Positions 62,694 to 64,000 of a DNA stretch of 64,000 nucleotides are shown one piece after another. The notes under the pieces are model-generated. The model saw only the letters and a program-made list of their open reading frames with translations, searched no databases and was not told where the DNA came from. Every line of letters begins with the position of its first letter. Position 1 is the stretch's first letter. The DNA is from Daphnia carinata (Eukaryota; Arthropoda; Branchiopoda; Diplostraca; Daphniidae): the NCBI RefSeq assembly GCF_022539665.2, contig NC_081335.1:5332001-5396000 (forward strand). The letters run 5' to 3'. A program made the translations under genes and the position numbers.

Positions 62694-64000
62694 TGACTGG
62701 AGAGAATTCAATTCTGACTAAAGTGGGAAAGACGGACAAATCGAAAAATAACTCCACAACGCCCACAGTGCTGAACTTGAGTCTCAATTGCGCTTATTGC
62801 AGCGAAACGCGGAAATCGAGATCGGAGCTGGAGGCTCACATGAAGAATGCCCATCATCCGCAAGTAGCACTGGTCCGTCTAGCTCTAATTTACTGCCATC
62901 ACTGGCTGCAAGTGGCTGAATGAAAGGCAACATTTGCGATGAAATTTTTCCAACAGCTTCGGCCTTGGCCGAACACAAATTGTCTAATTGCAAAGTCTCC
63001 GGCGCGGCCTTTTTGCGCCCAGCTCCGCGTCCCTCTACCAACAGAAAAAGCTTATTATGCCCATCTGCAAGCCCCGCCTCATGGCCCTAGCGCTGCGCCT
63101 CCTCTGGCCTGTTTAGCTTAAACGGGCAGCAAACTTACATTTGTAAGAACTACCTTCAAGCTCACAATCAGATGATGGTCCATCAACAGACGGCGCTCTC
63201 TCCACTGCCTAAACCGCTGCAGAGGAGCTATCGGTGTATGAAGTGCAAGAGATCTTCGCCACTAAAGCAGCAATTCAGCCTTACGTAGCTGGTCATTTAA
63301 TGTCGGACGGATGTCTGTATCCGTGTCGCCTCTGTGCGTGCCAGTTCGACACACCTTTTAAACTGCAGGCTCATTTGATTGAACACCCTTTTGCTGGATT
63401 CCCAGCCTACGTGCGCTACCTGTGTGAATGTCTGTTCACAGCCACCTCCAATTTGCAACACCACATGGTTGACCAGCATTGTGGCGTTGTTGGATTGAAA
63501 CCTTACGATTGCGCCCGTTGTCATCTAAAGACCTTCTTCCGGGCCGAACTGGAGATCATTTGCTCAGTCACAATGAACCACTACCTTCCAGTGGATCGGT
63601 ACAACATCTGTCGGCAATGGAACATGATAAACCGACGGATGTGCAAGGCCGATTCGAGGAGTTTCAACGATGAAGGAAAGGAAGAATTGAATCACAAGGA
63701 TGATAACGTCTTTGTGGGACAATAGTGGCACGCTCCGAGATCGTACTGTCGGATGCTCAAAAGGCGGCCAATGGCATACCAGTAGAGATTTCGGAACAAC
63801 GGAATGGCAAAGGTTCTAAGATGTCCAAAAGCTCAGATTCCTGTTCTTTCTTTTGTTCAGCTTGTTTCAGTTCATCCTCATCCTGGGATCGCGGAAACAG
63901 CAACTGGAATCTTCAGCGACGAATCTATTCCAGTGCGACCAATCGTTTCCGTGCCTCAGCAACTCACAGGGCAACGTTCGCATTCACACGTAAAGCCGTC
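62694..64000 (+). pseudogene. OAZ/ZNF423-521-like C2H2 zinc-finger sequence, decayed, runs off window
   Basis: Multiple C2H2 units resembling the C-terminal fingers of the OAZ family (ZNF423/ZNF521, large DNA-binding regulators). Fingers seen: CAYCSETRKSRSELEAHMK (62790-62855), an altered one from 62926 (ICDEIFPTASALAEHKL), IFATKAAIQPYVAGHL, then CRLCACQFDTPFKLQAHLIE, CLFTATSNLQHHMVDQH and CARCHLKTFFRAELE, and near 63930 QSFPCLSNSQGNVRIHT. Signs of decay: first zinc Cys to Gly (62926-62928), another Cys to Arg in VRYLC, last-finger His to Asn, a frame change at about 63248-63255 and several stops. No introns separate the fingers over 1.3 kb, so a processed copy or one large decayed exon is possible. 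Confidence 0.7.

Overview
This is eukaryotic nuclear DNA from an arthropod, most likely a branchiopod crustacean such as Daphnia (inference). Genes are compact, with many introns of only 50-110 bp. Two genes belong to the ABCH transporter subfamily, known mainly from arthropods. The intergenic DNA is AT-rich and full of transposon debris. I rebuilt exon joins by hand from GT/GC-AG sites, reading phase and family alignment, and every accepted model closes in frame.

Layout. 1-3.9 kb: no gene recognised. 3.9-8.1 kb: decayed Ty3/gypsy copy (gypsy-1, + strand), followed by a foldback element (8.42-8.72 kb). 9.0-16.3 kb: AAR2 (+), CISD/mitoNEET-type protein (-) and ZNHIT2 (-), with a 4 kb repeat-bearing gap between the last two. 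17.1-18.0 kb: non-autonomous TIR element. 19.8-22.4 kb: bifunctional PAPS synthetase (+). 24.0-24.3 kb: hAT-like MITE. 24.55-26.13 kb: gypsy-3 remnant (-). 26.2-36.1 kb: gypsy-2 remnant (+), interrupted by an apparently intact 6.14 kb DNA transposon (29237-35374). 36.6-37.7 kb: TIR element enclosing a perfect 49-bp-arm hairpin. 38.0-40.1 kb: WDR12 (-). 43.2-55.5 kb: two tandem ABCH transporters (-) with an acid-lipase-type hydrolase (+) between them. 56.3-61.3 kb: two fatty acyl-CoA reductases (one -, one +; the + copy carries a 2-nt deletion). 62.5 kb: ABCH gene fragment. 62.7-64 kb: decayed OAZ/ZNF423-like C2H2 zinc-finger sequence running off the window.

The most unusual object is the transposon at 29237-35374. 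Near-identical 20-bp terminal inverted repeats enclose two divergent spliced genes: an 873-aa tnp2/EnSpm-like transposase and a 458-aa protein with a coiled coil and a BEN-like domain. Both are free of stops and frameshifts, so this may be a complete two-gene element.

Functional themes. AAR2 and ZNHIT2, both linked in other species to Prp8/U5 snRNP assembly, lie 4.6 kb apart. The right third groups ABCH transporters, a lipase and fatty acyl-CoA reductases, a set consistent with export and synthesis of cuticular or surface lipids (inference). The two ABCH genes share a 12-exon structure, but their ATP-binding exons are far more alike than their membrane exons, which suggests gene conversion or very uneven constraint.
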